Origin: Tachypleus tridentatus
Taxonomy: Eukaryota; Arthropoda; Merostomata; Xiphosura; Limulidae
Reading direction: 5' to 3'
DNA: 64,000 bases
Assembly: GCF_004210375.1 (NCBI RefSeq)
Contig: NC_134834.1
Span: 39,708,264 to 39,772,263, forward strand
Made by a program: the position numbers and the translations under genes. Below, in pieces: positions 58,955 to 64,000 of this stretch (its first letter is position 1; each line of letters starts with the position of its first letter). The notes beneath the pieces were generated by a model. The model searched no databases and had not been told where the DNA came from. It saw only the letters and a program-made list of their open reading frames with translations.

Positions 58955-60000
58955 TTCCTACTGCAGACCTGATTTAGAATTCGAGATGCATCCAAGTTTT
59001 TGTTGATATACCCTATCAACGTGGTAGCTCTGCTTTTCAATATAGAATTTTAAGGCCGCTTGTTACACCGTTTCCAGTTACTTGGTCCTCTTGAGTTTCC
59101 AATGCTCATTTTTTCAAGCTTTATTACAGTGGAGTATGAGAACTCTTACCAGTTCCTGAGTGTTGGAGTGTTGTATCATGGAGGCCTGTCCTCCTGCGAT
59201 GAATCACACCATTTATTTGAGAGTAGAGGGGTGGCATTATGCATGTTTTGATGGCATGTGGAACTTCCTGGTACTGACCTGATGTACAGTTTAAGATTGC
59301 ATCTGTTTTTAATTGTTGCACTGTGCTATATTTTTTTCTATATATCTATTTTTTTTCTGTATCTTGATGTCTTTCCCACTTTGGAACTGATGATCAATCC
59401 CAGATGCCACCAGGTTTTAATTGAAGCATTCCACCATGTCACGTATATATCAAACATCTATAATTGCAGTTTGCCTCTCATACTGAGATGTTTCTCCTAA
59501 CTACTGCTGGATCTATGGTTGGAAATGGTACAGCTAAGTAAGTTCTCATGTGCTGGCTTGTTTCCTTCCTCCTACCGTAGAGTGAATGATGAATGCCAGT
59601 AGCCAACAGGTTTTGGATTGGAGATGCACCTCACCTTTGTGGTTCCTTTATCTACTATTGGCTGGATGTCAGTTCCTGGCAGATCTTGTGTTGTTTGTAG
59701 CTGGATACTGCATATTTTCTCACTTGTTTACAACCAGTTATCTTCCTTGTACTGCAGACCAAAAGTACTATGCCTGTTCCTATCAAGTTTATGCCATCTT
59801 GTCTGAGCTTTCCACCTTCATGCAATCTACTGGGTGCCAGTTTTACTGGTGTTGGTTGGGTTGGATATCATGCAAGTGATGATGGATTTTCATGTGGAAG
59901 CTCAACTTCTTTACCAATTCCCATTTCAAGGAGGAAAGGTAGGCATTCCTCTACCTACTGCAAATCTGATGTAGCATTCCAGATACTGTCTGGTGTTGCT
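58955..60000. repeat. diverged tandem repeat, unit roughly 100-115 bp
   Basis: A recurring block near 58,962, 59,263, 59,368, 59,590 and 59,941 reads, on the minus strand, like GATGCATCTNNAATNNTAAA followed by TCAGNTCTGCAGTAGGNAAG. The intervals (301, 105, 222 and 351 bp) are near multiples of 105-115 bp. Intermediate weaker copies (CCAGTTCCTG.GTGTTGGAGTG) are present. GC content is higher than the surroundings. Overlapping short ORFs on both strands here are by-products. Confidence 0.45.
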
Positions 60001-60009
60001 TGAGATTGA

Positions 60010-61730
60010 ACTACCACTATGGTTTGTTGCATCCTAGCCACTCAACACCCAGGAGTCCCATTCATTGATTATACATGTTCTGGGATTCCTTCATGTTTCA
60101 AACTTCACAGTGTCATTAAAGAGTGAAAAGCAGACCTGAATCAGGTGTGGTGTGATCTCCCACTGAGGTGCATTGTTTTTGCTTTTCATTTCATGCCTTC
60201 TGGTCTTTTTGAGCACTTTCTTTAGGGGTATCCTGTTTCTGTATTAGACTTTCACCAGTTCAGTGTGGGATTTTAGCTATTTTGTGGCAGGAGGTGAGGT
60301 ATCATATGGGAAACTAGGATTTCCTACCCTGCCTCCTCACTTCCAATGATATATGGTGTAGGTCTTCTGAACGATCTTGAAGTGATTAATGAGTGCAGAT
60401 TAAGAGAGCTGCTGCATGATCATGTGCATTAAGTATGCATAAGCAGGAGATGCAGGGCTAGTGATATGTCTTGAAACTTTGAGCCAGTAGAGAGCAGTAC
60501 TAGTCAGGGAAAGCCAGTTTGTGTAAGGAGGTATCTATCAGAAATACATTTTCAGTGTAGGAAAATACTAACATAAATTTTCACTTTAACAAGATAAAAT
60601 ACATTATGAAAATAACTGAAGAGATGAATATCCATAATCCTGTTAGCTTGGTACTATAAATATTAATCACAACAAACATTTATACATCTTTATTTGTATA
60701 GTTGGTGAAATTGTCTTTTCAGAAAATTTTCTTCCAGTATATTAAAATCTTGATCTTGCTTGGCTTTATTTATATGTATATTGTAATCTCTTTTACACAG
60801 CATGGTCTTATGATCTTTCTGAAGACCATGTTGTGAGTGATACTTTTCACATGAACCATTGAGGTTGCTCATAAATAATGCTGATCATGTCATTACAACT
60901 TAATAGGCTAATCCAGAGAAATTCAATCTTTTAAGAATTTAATATTAGCTCTTGTGCAAATATTATTTTGTGTATTGATATATGTACTCTTATGTATTTT
61001 GTATTTAAATTATTAAAATTTTTGCCTTTACAACTAATCTGGAGCTTATTTTTATTTGATGTGTACTCTTTGTGAGAAACTATCTAGTACATATTTTTTA
61101 CTGAATTACTTCAGCAGTAATGTTATCATGCATTGTGTTTTGATGACTAGAAACGTAGCAGTTCAAATATATATAACAAGGAACTTGTTACAAGTCATTA
61201 GAAAAGTAGAGAATTTTTTCATTTTGTTTATCTTGACATTACTCAAATTTTTTTATAATTATGTCAAAAGATCCAGTAGTATGTAGTAAACAACCATAAT
61301 TAGTTGCATATATAATATTATAGAAGTGTAGTTTCTTTATAGACTTGCAGAATATGCTAAACTTTATAACTAGGAATACCGTTTTTCATCGAGACTTTTC
61401 AAATTTTACTTATAGTTTATTTTAATCAAGTTCTGAAGCTTCAGAGGTTAGTTTATAGGGTAGGTTGAATTATTTTCTCCACAACTAATTTTTATAGATA
61501 CTGTTAGGGTGCAAACAGACTGCATAACATTTAAATTACAATTATAGAAGGGTTGAAGTTGTATATTAAACATTTACACTGTACATGGTTGTTGTTGATG
61601 ATATTCTATATTTAATTATATTGACTGAATACATACTTCAGTTCATTACATTTTCATTCAGATTGTTGTAGCATGAAGTGCAATGTTATGTACTTACAGT
61701 ATTTCTATATTACCATTAACTTGTTTATGC
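60010..61730. other. no gene seen
   Basis: 60.0-60.5 kb has the same raised GC as the tandem region and may be a dispersed repeat I cannot name. 60.5-61.7 kb is AT-rich and empty. Confidence 0.4.
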
Positions 61731-61733
61731 CAG

Positions 61734-61870
61734 TTATAAGACAAAAATTACATCCCTCTTATGCTGATCAAATCAGAAACTTGTTAAAGATGCAATGTGT
61801 TTATGCAGTTTTAACAGTTCTTACAGCTGCCAACTTATGCTGGAATATTTGGTATAGAAGGACTCCATGA
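61734..61870 (+). CDS. last exon of an unidentified small membrane protein
   Basis: After acceptor ACTTGTTTATGCCAG an open frame (phase 1 start) encodes IRQKLHPSYADQIRNLLKMQ, then a single hydrophobic segment (CVYAVLTVLTAANLCW), and ends NIWYRRTP followed by TGA. A polyadenylation signal AATAAA lies 178 bp downstream. A positive, short C-terminus after one membrane span is common among small mitochondrial inner-membrane and ER proteins, but I cannot name it. Upstream exons were not located within the window. Confidence 0.45.
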
Positions 61871-62047
61871 TATGCACTGGAGACTGCTGCTGCCCTTACT
61901 TAGATACAGGTTGAAGATTGTTAGCCTGAGGATTGAAAAGGAACATGTAAGTGATCTGGGAATGAGGGATTTTGTAACAATTATCAGGGAATATGCAAAT
62001 TTATTGTTTATATTTTATGTTAAAAGAAGGCTTTGAGTTGTAATATC

Positions 62048-62053
62048 AATAAA
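62048..62053 (+). promoter_or_regulatory. polyadenylation signal AATAAA
   Basis: Canonical hexamer downstream of the stop at 61,868-61,870, at a usual 3' UTR distance. Confidence 0.4.
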
Positions 62054-62639
62054 AAATGTAAATATTTATAAATAAGGACTTGAAACTAATTTTATTGTTA
62101 TTAATTTTTATAATTTTTGTTTTCTAAGAGTTGCATTAAGAAAAGTTGCGATCTCTGATCTGTGTTAATGTGAACTTACCTCAGAGTTTTAAGTTTGGCT
62201 GGAAAACTCTGTATTAAAATAACTGATATTGTATGATATAATAGAATATTGAACATTGTGCTAGAAGTTATTAGAAATTTCAAGACACTGAAAATCACTA
62301 CATTAATTGTTAAGTAATTTATACAATTTTAATATTTCTCTATTATTATTTTGCATACTTAGTGTTTATTATTTTAGAAATATGCTGTAGAAAATTTCAG
62401 TAAAATAAAATGTCTTGTATGGTTTAATATTACTGTAAAGTTTATTATAGGTATGTTTGTTATGCCACATATGTAATAGGTTTAAGAAGTTAAAAAATTA
62501 AATTAGACATTTAGAATTGTAATACAGTTCATGAAAACAGAGTAACAGTATTGATAGCATTATCAGTTGACCAAGATTACAAAATGAAATTGAAATAGGA
62601 AATCTCTCAAGATGGATTCTTCTATGTGGTTTAGAGACT

Positions 62640-64000
62640 TCTAGTGAAGGTTATTTATTTTTAGTTTACCTCCTTTGGGACCTGAACATCAGCCCATGCG
62701 TGTGCAGAGTATGGAGACCTGTGAAGAGGGGAAAGAATCCTGGTTGATAAATAGTATCTGGAGCACTGCAACACACCACTTTGGCCTTAAATTCTTTTAG
62801 ATGTGTGGCCTTTCTAGGGTCAGTTGCCTAGTCCTTTTGGTCTAGAGTCAGCTGAGTACCAGAGTTGGGGATTCTGAGCAGGTGTTGTAGACATTGTCTG
62901 ATGCTGGTGTTTGGGTACAGTGCTCATGAATCCCTGGCATTATAGTGTCCTTGTTGGTATTGTAATATGTCCCTTCATGAGACTCCAGGGTTGATAGTGT
63001 CAGAGGGCACAGAATATTTTTCCTTTCCTTGTTTGGTAAGTTACTACTTACAGAAATCTCTGTTCTACAGTCACCATCAAAGTCAATTCCTGTACCTATG
63101 TTTCTAAGTTCACATTCCTATACTGTCAGATCCTTAGGGCAAATGTCACAACTTTTTGTCCAGAACAGATTAGAGGGATTTGCTGTCCCTCTCAAGTCAG
63201 ACAAGAAGTTAAGTTCTGGAGACATCTTGATTGAAACATTTATGCCACATCTTAGCAAACTCCTTGTGAAGTCAAAATTCCTATTGAGGTTATCCCACAT
63301 GCTATTTTGAACTCTTCATGAGGAGTTATTGTTGAGAGAGCTATTAAAAACATTTTAGAGTTGGAGATACTCACTGGTTTCTCTAGCAAAGGAATTTCTG
63401 CTTTACGACACATCACCGCTTTTGAGGACAGAATTATGTAACTGACCAGTGTTCTAATTTTGACATTTACATCACCACATCATCATGCTTCTATCATGAG
63501 AGGATATTTCTACTACTAGAAAATATAATCATATGTTCCTAACCTTCTCAGATGTTTCCAGTGTCAATGGTGTGAACATACAAAGTTATCTTGTCATAAT
63601 TCTTTGTTGTGTGCCTGTTGTGGTTGCAAAGACCTTGATACATACAGTTGTCAACTTGACCCTCACTGCATCATGGTGTTTCTTATCCCTCTTTTCCATT
63701 CTTGCCTTATGTAGGTGAAAGAGGTACAACATTTTTGTATTGTAAACAACATTACTTAACCAGATGCAAAATAATTATCCATTCACACTCTTTGTCACTT
63801 GAACCTGCTTCTACTGACAGAAATTTGCATAAATAACTCCAGGTTACAAGGAGGTCAAGAGACCTCCTACTACAAAAAAGCAATGTGGTTGCAAGCAGAA
63901 GAGTTCTTCACCCAATACTCCTCCATCTAATTAAAAATGGATAATTTCATACAATGAAACTTTCAAGGTTTTTGTTCTAATTTGGATGAAATTAAGGCTT
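62640..64000 (+). mobile_element. Jockey-like LINE, ORF1 (gag-like) region, truncated by window end
   Basis: Non-LTR ORF1 remnants on the + strand. 63,029-63,310 is open and shows LGQMSQLF, LKSDKKLSSGDILIET and LLVKSKFL, typical of the Jockey-clade gag-like protein. Further on, LNSSRGVIVERAIKN, LTGFSSKGISALRHIT and LILTFTSP follow after frame changes. A perfect CCHC zinc knuckle lies near 63,548-63,590 (RCFQCQWCEHTKLSC), followed by a second Cys cluster. The frame is broken by several stops and shifts. Sequence from about 62,640 may be its 5' UTR. ORF2 would lie beyond 64,000. Confidence 0.75.

Noticed and set aside
59586-59879. 97-codon + ORF with hydrophobic and Cys-rich composition, and several overlapping ORFs
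   Set aside because: They lie in the diverged tandem repeat, where T/C-rich units keep several frames open by chance.

Overview
This is an AT-rich, intron-rich animal nuclear window. GT-AG exon junctions, long gene-poor introns, tRNA-derived SINEs, Tc1 transposons and LINE remnants all point that way. The commonest SINE resembles, from memory, repeats common in horseshoe-crab DNA, so a chelicerate (probably a xiphosuran) is my inference and not proof. SINE nicknames used below: S1 is about 285 bp; S2 and S3 are about 115-120 bp.

The dominant structure is a large inverted duplication. The left arm (about 14,202-24,929) and the right arm (about 31,299-40,690) are reverse complements of each other and look about 95-98% identical by eye where sampled. 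They flank a 6.4 kb spacer. Both arms hold the same ordered set of old insertions: SINEs, a Tc1 element, a reverse-transcriptase fossil and a 74-codon ORF. Each arm also has private changes: a SINE only in the right arm, a 1.4 kb segment only in the left, and a 0.4 kb loss in the right Tc1.

Around and inside the palindrome lies a family of rapidly changing membrane-receptor-like genes. The spacer holds an Ig-like exon, a Cys-rich exon, a linker exon, a transmembrane exon and a tail (26.4-31.0 kb, + strand, 'gene S') with matching intron phases, but its Ig exon is broken. On the minus strand at 55.25-49.6 kb is a second gene ('gene B') with a related Cys-rich exon pair, a transmembrane exon and long tail exons. 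A decayed + strand copy of the B transmembrane and tail part lies at 1.3-4.1 kb ('copy A'). A third partial copy at 12.8-14.2 kb ('copy C') is cut exactly where the left arm begins.

Layout: 1-0.5 kb Tc1 end; 1.2-5.6 kb copy A; 5.6-12.8 kb gene-poor; 12.8-14.2 kb copy C; 14.2-40.7 kb palindrome; 41.8 kb a lone PAK-like kinase exon; 42.3-45.6 kb a minisatellite of about 34 bp monomer; 47.2-48.3 kb a broken coding-like fossil; 49.6-55.3 kb gene B; 56.5-57.1 kb a CR1/Rex-like LINE fragment; 59-60 kb a diverged tandem repeat; 61.7 kb a last exon of an unidentified small membrane protein; 62.6-64 kb a Jockey-like LINE ORF1. No tRNA, rRNA or CRISPR feature was seen apart from tRNA-derived SINE heads. 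No complete, clearly functional gene lies wholly within the window.
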